64,000 bases of DNA from Brevibacterium pigmentatum. Its GTDB lineage: Bacteria > Actinomycetota > Actinomycetes > Actinomycetales > Brevibacteriaceae. Below are positions 51,915-60,478 of the stretch, in pieces. Each line of letters opens with the position of its first letter. Within the stretch, counting starts at the first letter, position 1. The DNA lies in contig NZ_CP050153.1 in assembly GCF_011617465.1 (NCBI RefSeq), positions 2,728,001 through 2,792,000 of the forward strand, in the 5' to 3' direction. The position numbers and the translations under genes are program-made. The notes beneath the pieces were generated by a model. That model worked only from the letters and a program-made list of their open reading frames with translations, had not been told where the DNA came from and searched no databases.

Positions 51915-52849
51915 ACCTCCTCGGCGAGCCTTGGTCGATACTGGCCCTCGGACTCTTCAACGGCTTCGCTCTGTGCGTCTTCGTGCTCTCCCTCCCACCG
52001 CTGCGCAAACCGACGCTGTCGTCGCGGATCGCGCCCTATCTGCGGGATCAGGAATCCTTGGTCGACATCTACGCCCCGCCGACCCCGCGCACCGAGGGAT
52101 TCTGGGGACTGGTGAAGTCCTGGCTGGTCAGCTCGACCCTGTGGGTGACGTCGCGCATCACCACGGATGCGACTCTGCGGCTGCGCATCGACCGCCTCGG
52201 CGGCAATGCCACGATCGAACGGTTCCGCATCAACCAGGTGCTGAGCATCCTCGTCGGGATGATCGTCGCCGGTGGTCTGGCCGGTGCCCTGTCGGCACAG
52301 CGCGGTTTCTCCCCCATCGTCACAATCGTCCTCGTCATCAGCGGCGGCATCGCCGGGCACGTCGTCAACGATTGGCGACTCAGTCAAGCCATCGCCCGCC
52401 ACGAATCCCGTGTGCTCGCTGAGTTCCCGACCGTCGCCGAACTCCTTGCGCTGTCCATCACCGCCGGTGAGGGGATCGTGGAAGCTCTCGAACGAGTGTG
52501 CCGGACCTGCTCCGGCGATCTCATCGACGAACTCCGCGCGGCCCTGGCCGCCACTCGCACCGGCACGCCGTTGGTCGACGCGCTCGATGCGATGGCCACT
52601 CGCATCGCCATCCCCGAGATCGTCCAGTTCGTCGACGGCCTCGCAGTGTCGATGACCCGCGGCACCCCGCTGGCCGAAGTGCTCCGTTCCCAAGCCGCTG
52701 ACGTGCGTGAACAGTCCCGACGGCGCCTCCTCGAACTGTCCGGTCGCAAAGAGATTGGGATGCTCATCCCGGTGGTCGTCTTCGTGCTTCCCGTCACCGT
52801 CATCTTCGCCGTCTTCCCGTCGCTGACCGTCCTCGACCTCAGTCCGTAA
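51911..52849 (+). CDS. tadC: TadC-like pilus assembly membrane protein
   Basis: 312 residues overlapping tadB by four bases. The type II F-domain appears as ESRVLAEFPTVAELLALSIT, then AGEGIVEALERVCRTCSGDL; membrane helices at both ends. Partner of TadB in the Tad platform. Confidence 0.9.
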   Translation: MNLLGEPWSILALGLFNGFALCVFVLSLPPLRKPTLSSRIAPYLRDQESLVDIYAPPTPRTEGFWGLVKSWLVSSTLWVTSRITTDATLRLRIDRLGGNATIERFRINQVLSILVGMIVAGGLAGALSAQRGFSPIVTIVLVISGGIAGHVVNDWRLSQAIARHESRVLAEFPTVAELLALSITAGEGIVEALERVCRTCSGDLIDELRAALAATRTGTPLVDALDAMATRIAIPEIVQFVDGLAVSMTRGTPLAEVLRSQAADVREQSRRRLLELSGRKEIGMLIPVVVFVLPVTVIFAVFPSLTVLDLSP

Positions 52850-52932
52850 CGACCAATCCCACGCCCACGACCATCTCCCGCATCAACGACCACGCGGATC
52901 GATACCTCGACCTCGCCGAAGAAGGAGACACG

Positions 52933-53211
52933 ATGTTCCGCCAGTTCACCTACCGCCTCGTCCCGCTCATGCTCGGGCTCATCCCCGGTCCTCCTCCGCG
53001 AGGAGGAACCACTATCGCCGAGGCGGCCGACCACGGCATCGACCCGAACCTCACCGAGGAAGTCGACCGGCCCGATCGCGGAGACGTTCCCGGCTGGGTC
53101 CTCATCACCCTGATGACCGCGGGACTGGTGGTTGCACTGTGGGCGCTGGCCGGCGAGGCCTTCACCTCGATGTTCCAGGACGCGATGAACAAGGTCCGCG
53201 GGGCCGGGTGA
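52933..53211 (+). CDS. Flp-type pilin-like protein
   Basis: 92 residues from ATG 52933 after GAAGAAGGAGACACG. The C-terminal hydrophobic helix with flanks (DVPGWVLITLMTAGLVVALW, then AFTSMFQDAMNKVRGAG) matches actinobacterial Tad pilins. The first half is unusually long (about 50 residues) for a Flp pilin. The 14-bp motif falls inside it at 53015-53028 and encodes IAEAAD. A prepilin peptidase gene is not seen in the window. Confidence 0.75.
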   Translation: MFRQFTYRLVPLMLGLIPGPPPRGGTTIAEAADHGIDPNLTEEVDRPDRGDVPGWVLITLMTAGLVVALWALAGEAFTSMFQDAMNKVRGAG

Positions 53212-53218
53212 CCGCACG

Positions 53219-53668
53219 GTGCGCAGAGACGACGACACGGAACGGGGAGACCGACTGGGGGCCGCCTCGGTGAGCGCGGCAGGCGAGCGCAGCGATGCTG
53301 GATCCGCCGTCGCCGAGTTCGCTCTCATCGCCTCATTGCTGGCTCTCATCCTGGCCGGAGCTCTGCAGATCGGTCTCGTCATCCATGTCCGCAACACCGT
53401 CATCGATTCCGCCATCGCCGGAGCAAGACAGGCGAGCCTGGCCGATCAGACTCCACGAGACGGGCAGAAGCTCACCCGCGACCTCATCCGAGTGTCCGTG
53501 GGCGAGCGCTATGCCCAGAAGGTCACCGTCTCGACGTCAAAGCACGGTGCCGTCGAGATCGTCGAAGTTCAGGTGACGACTCCGCTTCCGGTCCTCGGGC
53601 TGTGGGGACCGGCCGAGGTCTGGGAGCTGCGCGGACGATCCATCGTCGAGGACATCGACCGTGACTGA
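53219..53668 (+). CDS. tadE: TadE-like pseudopilin, first
   Basis: 149 residues from GTG 53219. The prepilin-type segment is DAGSAVAEFALIASLLALIL, with the Glu at position +5 of the processing site, followed by a long C-terminal beta-rich domain. Overlaps the next gene by eight bases. Confidence 0.82.
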   Translation: MRRDDDTERGDRLGAASVSAAGERSDAGSAVAEFALIASLLALILAGALQIGLVIHVRNTVIDSAIAGARQASLADQTPRDGQKLTRDLIRVSVGERYAQKVTVSTSKHGAVEIVEVQVTTPLPVLGLWGPAEVWELRGRSIVEDIDRD

Positions 53669-54125
53669 GGCAGAGCTCGGTCAAGGCGTCACCTCCGACG
53701 TCGCCGAGTCCAGAGGCGCCGATGAGGGAACGGCGGTCATCGAGTTCATATTCGCCTCCGTCGTCCTGCTCATTCCGGTCATCTACCTCATGCTCACTCT
53801 CTCCCAACTGCAGGCGGCCAGCTATGCGACCACCTCGGCGGCCATGTCGGCCTCACGCATCGCCGCTCGCGACGCGAACCCCTCGGAGGCCCGCGCCCAC
53901 GCCGTTGCCGAGATGCATTTCGCTGACTTCGGACTGCGGGATGCACCGACCTCCATCACCTACTCGTGCTCCGGACCCTGTGGACAGGCCGGATCTCTCG
54001 TCACCGCACGTGTCGAGACGAAGGTGTCACTGCCCGGGTTCCCACTCCTCTTCGGCTCCGACCGGTCACCGCATATCACTCTGCGCGCGAACCACACCGA
54101 CGTCGTCGCCACAGGACGTCAGTGA
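53661..54125 (+). CDS. TadE-like pseudopilin, second
   Basis: 154 residues from GTG 53661. DEGTAVIEFIFASVVLLIPV is the TadE/TadG-type prepilin signature. A possible disulphide loop is SCSGPCGQ. It sits between the first TadE and the TadG-like protein. Ends one base before the next start. Confidence 0.82.
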   Translation: MTEAELGQGVTSDVAESRGADEGTAVIEFIFASVVLLIPVIYLMLTLSQLQAASYATTSAAMSASRIAARDANPSEARAHAVAEMHFADFGLRDAPTSITYSCSGPCGQAGSLVTARVETKVSLPGFPLLFGSDRSPHITLRANHTDVVATGRQ

Positions 54126-54126
54126 C

Positions 54127-54600
54127 ATGCCGACCACGAGTGAGCAAATTCCGGAGCGGCGCCGAGAAGCGCAGATCGATCATGAATCGGATGCCGGGTC
54201 CATCACACCGTTGGCCATCGGATTCGTCGTCATCGCCTTGCTGCTGGCCTTCCTCATCGCTGCCCTGACCGATCTGCACATGGCGCGCCGCGAACTGCAG
54301 GGGCTGGCGGATTCCGCGGCGCTTGCGGCATCGGACTCGTTCGAACCGGCTCCCGGCGACGATCCCGGCCTCGTGTTCTCACCTCCCGCGGCCAAACGGG
54401 CCGCCGGACGGTACCTCGAAGCGGTGCCGACCCCGAAGGACATGGGAGAACTGCGGTTGAGCGCCGATGCCGATGGGACACATTCGGTGCGCATCCGCAT
54501 CGAGGCCCGCTACTCTCCGGCGCTGCTCTCACCGTTCGTACCCGGCCTCATCGACCTCCAGGCCACCGCTTATGCCCGGGGCGCCCTGCGTCTCGACTGA
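54127..54600 (+). CDS. TadG-like Flp pilus assembly protein
   Basis: 157 residues from ATG 54127. DAGSITPLAIGFVVIALLLA is the membrane segment typical of TadG-type minor pilins, followed by AALTDLHMARRELQGLADSA and AALAASDSF, the helper region common to this group. It ends the tad locus. Confidence 0.8.
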   Translation: MPTTSEQIPERRREAQIDHESDAGSITPLAIGFVVIALLLAFLIAALTDLHMARRELQGLADSAALAASDSFEPAPGDDPGLVFSPPAAKRAAGRYLEAVPTPKDMGELRLSADADGTHSVRIRIEARYSPALLSPFVPGLIDLQATAYARGALRLD

Positions 54601-54744
54601 TCGGTGCGCGTCGTCCACTCCGACGCCGATGCCTGTGGGAACTGGCCCCACTCACGCATCCTGAGGGTGTGGACGTCCATGTCGCTTCCACAGGGCGTTT
54701 TGTCCCTCTTGCCCGACCCATATGCTCCCGGTGAATCTATAGGC

Positions 54745-57700
54745 ATGAGAACCCTGGGACTCATCCACCGCCTCGAGACGAACGGAGCCGTCACGAGCAT
54801 CAGCGTCGAAGCCGATTCCGCCCAGCCTGCCTTCGACGTCTTCCGGTCTGCCTTCGGACCGGAACTGACTCCTGAGGACCTCCTCGCCGGCAACCGGCTC
54901 GAGAACCACAGGCTCGATTCGATCAGCTGGGGTCACTGGCAGAGACTCAATCCCATCACCGTCGTCGGTGCGGATTCTCTGCGCACCACCGACGACTGCG
55001 CCGGCTCCGCATCGACGACCGTATCCGTCACGGCAGGGCCCGACTCCGGCTTCATCCTGACACTCGACCCACGGCGAGCCTTTCTCTCTCGCTTGCCCCA
55101 TTCCGATTGCCTGACACTCGTCGACCCCTGCATCTCCCGCACCCCGCAACCGCTGCAGCTCGATGCCACGAGTGACCAGCCCGCCATTCATGTGGGTGCG
55201 ACCGTGCTCGCACCGGGCACAGCCGACAGTTCGTCGGCCGACCCTTCGTACTCGGCTTCCCGTTCGGCTCCGCCGATACGGTCCCCGCCGCTGCACCGCA
55301 GCGACGACATCCATATCGCGCCGAAGACGATCGACGATCCTCGACCGGCCAGGCCTCCGCAGTGGTGGACGTTCCTCATCCCCGTCGGCATCGGCGTCGT
55401 GCTTGCCGTGGTCACCGGAATGTGGTGGTTCCTGCTCTTCAGCGTCTCGGCCCCGCTCTCCGGATGGGTCGCCTACCTGGTGGAGAAGAAGCGCTTCACC
55501 CGCGACAGTGCACGATGCCTGCTCGACCGCGACGAGGCATTGGCCGAGGCCCGCGCCAGGCTGCGTCGCCTCGAGGCCACGCACCGACACCTGCTCTTCT
55601 CCTCCCCCGGTCTGTGCCTGGGTTTCGGGGCAGTCTTCAGCGACCTCACCGTCGACGAAAGCCTGCAGGACGAAACTGACCACGTCGACGGTCGAGTCGT
55701 CTGCACCGATATGCCAGTTCGCATCGATCCGCGCACGACGACGGTCACCGTCAGCGGAACCCCCGCAGTCCTGCGCACCATGGCTTTCGCGTGGCTGGCC
55801 GACCGACGATTCAGGTGGCGGCCCGACCCCGAGCTCGCGCGTCTGCCGGAGCTTGCAGGCACCGAATTCTCCGCCGACCGTTCCGCACACCTGACCCGGT
55901 CCGACGGCCGACCCGCGGACACCGCCGATGACCCCATCGCGATCACCCTCGACGAGGCGGCCCACCCTGCCGTGCTCACGCTCACCGCCCCGCATGCCGG
56001 TTCTGCGGTGTCGATGACGGTGGGAACTCTCGCGCAGGCGCGCACCACGTCCTCGACCGCACCCGGCGGCCCGGTGCCCGGCCGGACGCTCATCGCCACC
56101 CTCATGCCGGCTGCTCGATTCGTCACTCTGCACTGTGGTCACTCGGCGCAGACCGAGCCCCGAGCCTGGCCCGATCACGGGCTTGGCGAACTCTGCGACG
56201 ATGCGCCCGAGGCCATCCGGTCGCGGTGGCGGCGCCCCGCCTCGGGGCCGGTGCCGATCGGTCGCGGAGCCGACGGTGACGTCGGAATCGATCTGTTCTC
56301 CGACGGTCCCCACGCTCTCGTCGCCGGCACCACGGGCAGCGGAAAATCCCTGCTCCTCCAGACCTGGCTGCTGTCGATGGCCTTGGCACAGCCGCCTCGG
56401 CGACTGCGTTTCGTCCTCATCGATTTCAAGGGCGGGGCTACGTTCTCCCCTCTGCAGGGGCTGCCGCACACCGACAGCGTGCTCGACGATTTCGACTCCG
56501 GACTTGCCTTTCGCGCCCTCGTCTCGGTGCGCGCTGAGATCACCCGCCGTGAACGACTGCTGGCCGACCACGGATGCGCCGATGTCGCCGACCTCGCCGC
56601 CCCTCCCCCGCGACTCGTCGTCGTCATCGACGAGTTCCACGCGCTCATGGCCACTCACCCTCGCGCCGCCGATCTGCTCGAACACCTCACCGCGCTGGGA
56701 CGATCCCTCGGCGTTCACCTCATTCTCGCCACTCAGCGCCCCATGGGCGTTGTGACCGGGCAGATGAAGGCGAACATCAACATCCGTGTGTGCCTGCGAG
56801 TGCGTGACGAGACCGATTCCTTCGACGTCATCGGCACCGAGGCGGGAGCACTCCTGCCTGCGGACAAGCCCGGCGCCGCCTGCCTGGACTCCGGAATCAG
56901 CGTCACCCAGTTCCGCGTGGCGGTGCCCTTCGGACATGGCCCCCACGCCGAGGCGGCCATCCGGCCTCGCGTTCGTCCGTGGGGCCGGGGACCGGTTCCG
57001 TCGCTGGCCAGCGGAGTGCACGGTGTCAGTGTCGACAACATCGTCGCCGCCACGCGGGACAATGCTGGGCCCGGGAACGATGCAGCGGCCGGAGCCGACG
57101 AGATGCCTGAGAAGTCGTCGCGTCAAGGGCAGGAGCGACAGATCGTGCTGCCGCCCCTGCCGACTCCGGAGGACATGGCGGCCTGGGCAGTTGGAGGGCC
57201 GACCCGGGACGCCGAGGGGACGGTAGAGGCAGACACAGGACTCGGCACAGTGATCACGGGGATCATCGATGTCCCCAGTGAACAGCGGCAGTTGAAGTGG
57301 ACATTCGATCCGCATGTGGACAGTTCCACGGTCCTGACGGGCGGCAGCCCCGAAACCGTGGAATCCGTGCTCGTGAATATGGCTCGCGCAGCGGCGCCGA
57401 CCCGGCGGATCATCGCGATCGGCAGGATCGCCTCGGCCCTCGACTGGGCCGACATCGGCTGCGGAACGAACACGGGCTGGCAGATCCAGGCGGTTCTCGA
57501 CCATCTCTCTGCCAACGGGAGCCCGGGCAGGATCGCCCCGGACGGTGACGGCACCGCGACCGCAGCAGGAGCGACGACGAGCCGACACGCGCCGAGTCTG
57601 CTCGTCTGCAGCAATTGGGCGGAATTCGTCGACTCGCTCGACCACTTTTGGGCGGAGCGCGCTGATCGCCTCCTTGGGTTTGGCGCCGGATCGGATCTCA

Positions 57701-58545
57701 AGCTCCTGCTCGCCGGGTGTCGGAACGTGACGAGCAGAAGTTCTCGGTTCGCCACTCAGATCAATTTCCCGCCCGAGGCAGGAGACGACGGAACGAGCGT
57801 CGGACTCAGCCGACAGCGGTTCGCCGGCAGATGGCCGGATCTTCGCGCCGTCATCCGCGGTCCCCGAGTGCAGTCTGCGGGTGGAGACGGTGCCGATGTG
57901 CAATTCGTGCCCAGTGACGCGGCACCACATGACTCGTCCATTTTGGGAGAGGACACGAACATCCTCGGCGCATATTCTGGCGAACCGGAGTCCCGCGAGG
58001 AATTCGCTCCGCGGTGGCGTGGTCTTGACCGACCGGCAAGCGAGAGCGAAGAATCTTTCGGCAGCATGGCGGTGCCCGGAGTCATCCCCATCGGCATCGA
58101 CGTCTTCGGCGACGTCGTCGTGTGGGATCCCCTGCGGCAGGGTTCGGTTCTCACTGTTCGCGGTTCCCCGCAGAGCGGCAAGACCGGATTCGCGACCTTG
58201 GTACACCGCCTCGGCGGGGTTTCTGTCCACGACGATGCCCACATCGAGTCGGACCCGGTCGACTGGGATCTGTTCGACGGACGCTTCCATGTGCTCACCG
58301 TGCCGACACGGTTCACTCCTGGCTATGGTTCCCCTCTGTCCAAGGCGCAGAACCTCGGGCCGCTGCTCGTGCTCGGTGTGCACACCAAGCAGGATCTCAC
58401 CGGGCTCGGGGTGCTGCGGCACGCCTCGCTCGACGGGCAGGCGGGGACGGGCTGGTTCGTCACCGAAGAACAGACGCGTCCAGTTCGCCTCTTCAGCCCC
58501 ACAGTCGTCGAGCCTGATTCAGCTCACGTCGGCAGGGGGTCCTGA
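54745..58545 (+). CDS. Large FtsK/SpoIIIE-type membrane ATPase, EssC/EccC-like, unaccompanied
   Basis: 1,266 residues from ATG 54745; a GTG at 54604 would add 47 residues with no protein-like pattern. Two membrane helices at about 207-246 (WWTFLIPVGIGVVLAVVTGM and the next). The first FtsK-type ATPase has Walker A GTTGSGKS at about 529-536, FVLIDFKGGATFSP, and LVVVIDEFHALM, then GVHLILATQRPMGVVTG. A second, degenerate ATPase has GSPQSGKTG near 1,140. This is the layout of type VII secretion ATPases (EssC/EccC), but no WXG100 protein or other ESX component is seen nearby. It follows the tad locus by about 140 bases and overlaps the convergent GNAT gene by 27 bases. Confidence 0.88.
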   Translation: MRTLGLIHRLETNGAVTSISVEADSAQPAFDVFRSAFGPELTPEDLLAGNRLENHRLDSISWGHWQRLNPITVVGADSLRTTDDCAGSASTTVSVTAGPDSGFILTLDPRRAFLSRLPHSDCLTLVDPCISRTPQPLQLDATSDQPAIHVGATVLAPGTADSSSADPSYSASRSAPPIRSPPLHRSDDIHIAPKTIDDPRPARPPQWWTFLIPVGIGVVLAVVTGMWWFLLFSVSAPLSGWVAYLVEKKRFTRDSARCLLDRDEALAEARARLRRLEATHRHLLFSSPGLCLGFGAVFSDLTVDESLQDETDHVDGRVVCTDMPVRIDPRTTTVTVSGTPAVLRTMAFAWLADRRFRWRPDPELARLPELAGTEFSADRSAHLTRSDGRPADTADDPIAITLDEAAHPAVLTLTAPHAGSAVSMTVGTLAQARTTSSTAPGGPVPGRTLIATLMPAARFVTLHCGHSAQTEPRAWPDHGLGELCDDAPEAIRSRWRRPASGPVPIGRGADGDVGIDLFSDGPHALVAGTTGSGKSLLLQTWLLSMALAQPPRRLRFVLIDFKGGATFSPLQGLPHTDSVLDDFDSGLAFRALVSVRAEITRRERLLADHGCADVADLAAPPPRLVVVIDEFHALMATHPRAADLLEHLTALGRSLGVHLILATQRPMGVVTGQMKANINIRVCLRVRDETDSFDVIGTEAGALLPADKPGAACLDSGISVTQFRVAVPFGHGPHAEAAIRPRVRPWGRGPVPSLASGVHGVSVDNIVAATRDNAGPGNDAAAGADEMPEKSSRQGQERQIVLPPLPTPEDMAAWAVGGPTRDAEGTVEADTGLGTVITGIIDVPSEQRQLKWTFDPHVDSSTVLTGGSPETVESVLVNMARAAAPTRRIIAIGRIASALDWADIGCGTNTGWQIQAVLDHLSANGSPGRIAPDGDGTATAAGATTSRHAPSLLVCSNWAEFVDSLDHFWAERADRLLGFGAGSDLKLLLAGCRNVTSRSSRFATQINFPPEAGDDGTSVGLSRQRFAGRWPDLRAVIRGPRVQSAGGDGADVQFVPSDAAPHDSSILGEDTNILGAYSGEPESREEFAPRWRGLDRPASESEESFGSMAVPGVIPIGIDVFGDVVVWDPLRQGSVLTVRGSPQSGKTGFATLVHRLGGVSVHDDAHIESDPVDWDLFDGRFHVLTVPTRFTPGYGSPLSKAQNLGPLLVLGVHTKQDLTGLGVLRHASLDGQAGTGWFVTEEQTRPVRLFSPTVVEPDSAHVGRGS

Positions 58546-59559
58546 GAGAGTCTCGTAACGGTAGAGTTCGGTCGCTGTTCCCGCCTCGAGCAGGCGGTCG
58601 GCCAGCGCCGAGACCACGGGCATTCCGCTCGTGACTTCGATGACGACATCGGCGTCGACCGACAGCCGCGCCAGCAGGAGTTCGGCGTCGGCGACAGCCG
58701 CGGCGAAGTCCTCGCCGCCTGTCTCGGCGGCATCGTCACGGGTTTCGAACATGGATCCGAGGATGAGCTCGGTCGGCGGTTCCTCAACGACCTGATCGAC
58801 GACAGCGGTCCCGTCCCCGGCACCGGTTCCGGCACCCGGTTCACCGGCCGAGGGCAGAACGCCGGCGGACTCATCGGCTTCACGCGCATAGGACACGGCG
58901 AAGGCGCTGAGCCCGCCCGCCTCGGCGGTCCCGGCGGCACCATTCAGCAGCGCGGCACCATGGGCTCCGGCCGCCTCGGAGAGGAATGCGTTGTTCACCT
59001 GTCCGATGGTCAGCGGTCCGACAGCGTCATCTCGGTTGACGGCGGTGTACCACGCGAGGAAAGCTTTCGTCAGCTTCACCGACCCCGTCGCGACGATCTC
59101 GAGGTCCTCGGCCCGACCACCGCCGGCCGGGGGCAGAGCACCGGCGGGCACCTTGATCACGCGGGTCGTCGTCAGCGGGGTGAAGCCGAGCGCCTGAGCG
59201 AAGCCTTCGCCCGCACTTCCGGCCTGCACACGGGCGCGCAGATCGAGGCCTTCGAGCGCGGTTCCGCGCGTCTCCGCACACACCGCTTCGAAGAGTTCAC
59301 GCCCCTGACCATGCCCTTGCTCCTCGGCGGCGACCTCGACGTGGACCCACGCCCGGTAGGGGTGAAGCGGGGATTCAGCGATCGCGGCGGCTCCGACGGG
59401 AACGTCGGGAACCACCTCGGCGATGACGGAGCGGATCAGCGGCGAATCCGAGGACGGACGGAACAGGGACCTCGCCATATGACCGGCCGGGGTGGTCGCG
59501 TCGGCGAACACCTCATTCAGGCGCAGATCGTCACCGTCGTTCAGCTCTCGAATCGGCAT
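58519..59559 (-). CDS. GNAT-family N-acetyltransferase (tandem-domain type)
   Basis: 346 residues. The N-terminal GNAT domain has VHVEVAAEEQGHGQGRELFE as the acetyl-CoA-binding segment. The second half is a degenerate GNAT-like region (DDAVGPLTIGQVNNAFLSEA) with an Ala/Gly-rich insertion (AGEPGAGTGAGDGTAVVDQV). Substrate unknown. Its 3' end overlaps the FtsK-like gene on the opposite strand. Confidence 0.82.
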   Translation of the reverse strand: MPIRELNDGDDLRLNEVFADATTPAGHMARSLFRPSSDSPLIRSVIAEVVPDVPVGAAAIAESPLHPYRAWVHVEVAAEEQGHGQGRELFEAVCAETRGTALEGLDLRARVQAGSAGEGFAQALGFTPLTTTRVIKVPAGALPPAGGGRAEDLEIVATGSVKLTKAFLAWYTAVNRDDAVGPLTIGQVNNAFLSEAAGAHGAALLNGAAGTAEAGGLSAFAVSYAREADESAGVLPSAGEPGAGTGAGDGTAVVDQVVEEPPTELILGSMFETRDDAAETGGEDFAAAVADAELLLARLSVDADVVIEVTSGMPVVSALADRLLEAGTATELYRYETLSGPPADVS

Positions 59560-59603
59560 GTGCTCGCTCCTTGGGCGGTGGGGAACTTGATAATCTTGGC
59601 GTC

Positions 59604-60413
59604 ATGACTGACTTAAGCGATCCTACCGCCGCCGCGCACGCCGCGGCCACGACCATCAACGCGAACGCGGGCATCGAATCGCATGACATCGCACTCGTCC
59701 TCGGTTCCGGTTGGGGTGGGGCGGCAGACCTCCTCGGCGAGACCGTTGCCGAGATCTCCGCTGGGGAGGTCCCCGGATTCCACGCCCCCGCCGTCGAGGG
59801 CCACGGTGCGACGTTGCGCACGGTGCGCATCGAAGCCAGCGGCAAACATGCGCTCGTCCTCGGATCGCGCACCCACTACTACGAGGGCAAGGGCGTCCGG
59901 TCGGTCGCCCACGGTGTGCGCACCGCCGCTGCGGCCGGCTGTTCCTCACTGGTGCTGACGAACGGGTGCGGCGGGCTCAACCGCAATTGGGGGCCCGGCA
60001 CTCCGGTGCTCATCTCCGATCACATCAATCTCACCGGCACCTCTCCGATCGAGGGCGCGAACTTCGTCGATCTCACCGATCTGTACTCCCCGCGCATGCG
60101 CGCCATCGCCAAGGAGATCGATCCGACCCTCGACGAAGGCGTGTACGCACAGTTCCGCGGACCTCATTACGAAACCCCCGCCGAGGTGCGCATGGCAGGG
60201 ATCCTCGGAGCTGACCTGGTGGGTATGTCGACGTCGTTGGAGGCCATCGCCGCACGTCAGGCCGGGCTCGAGCTCATGGGCATCTCGCTGGTAACGAACC
60301 TCGCCGCCGGCATCCAGGAGACCCCGCTCTCCCATGCCGAGGTCATCGAGGCCGGAGCCGCGGCCGCCCCGCGCATCTCCCGACTGCTCGCCGACATCGT
60401 CGCGAAGCTCTGA
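59604..60413 (+). CDS. Purine nucleoside phosphorylase
   Basis: 269 residues from ATG 59604. Trimeric PNP signature: LVLGSGWGGAADLLGE, the conserved region VLTNGCGGLNRNWGPGTPVL and VGMSTSLEAIAARQAGLELM. It cleaves (deoxy)inosine and guanosine to base and (deoxy)ribose-1-phosphate. GATAAT at 59589-59594 lies only 10 bases before the ATG, so the mRNA may be nearly leaderless. Followed by the phosphosugar mutase. Confidence 0.93.
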   Translation: MTDLSDPTAAAHAAATTINANAGIESHDIALVLGSGWGGAADLLGETVAEISAGEVPGFHAPAVEGHGATLRTVRIEASGKHALVLGSRTHYYEGKGVRSVAHGVRTAAAAGCSSLVLTNGCGGLNRNWGPGTPVLISDHINLTGTSPIEGANFVDLTDLYSPRMRAIAKEIDPTLDEGVYAQFRGPHYETPAEVRMAGILGADLVGMSTSLEAIAARQAGLELMGISLVTNLAAGIQETPLSHAEVIEAGAAAAPRISRLLADIVAKL

Positions 60414-60478
60414 GACGCAGTGCTACCAGCACTCCCCTGACTCATCCCTCTTCACCGCAGACCCGCAAAGGACGGAAC

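Noticed and set aside
54652..58422. Minus-strand open frame of over 1,200 codons opposite the FtsK-like gene
   Set aside because: Arginine/glycine-rich antisense reading without any recognisable domain; the sense frame has clear Walker motifs.
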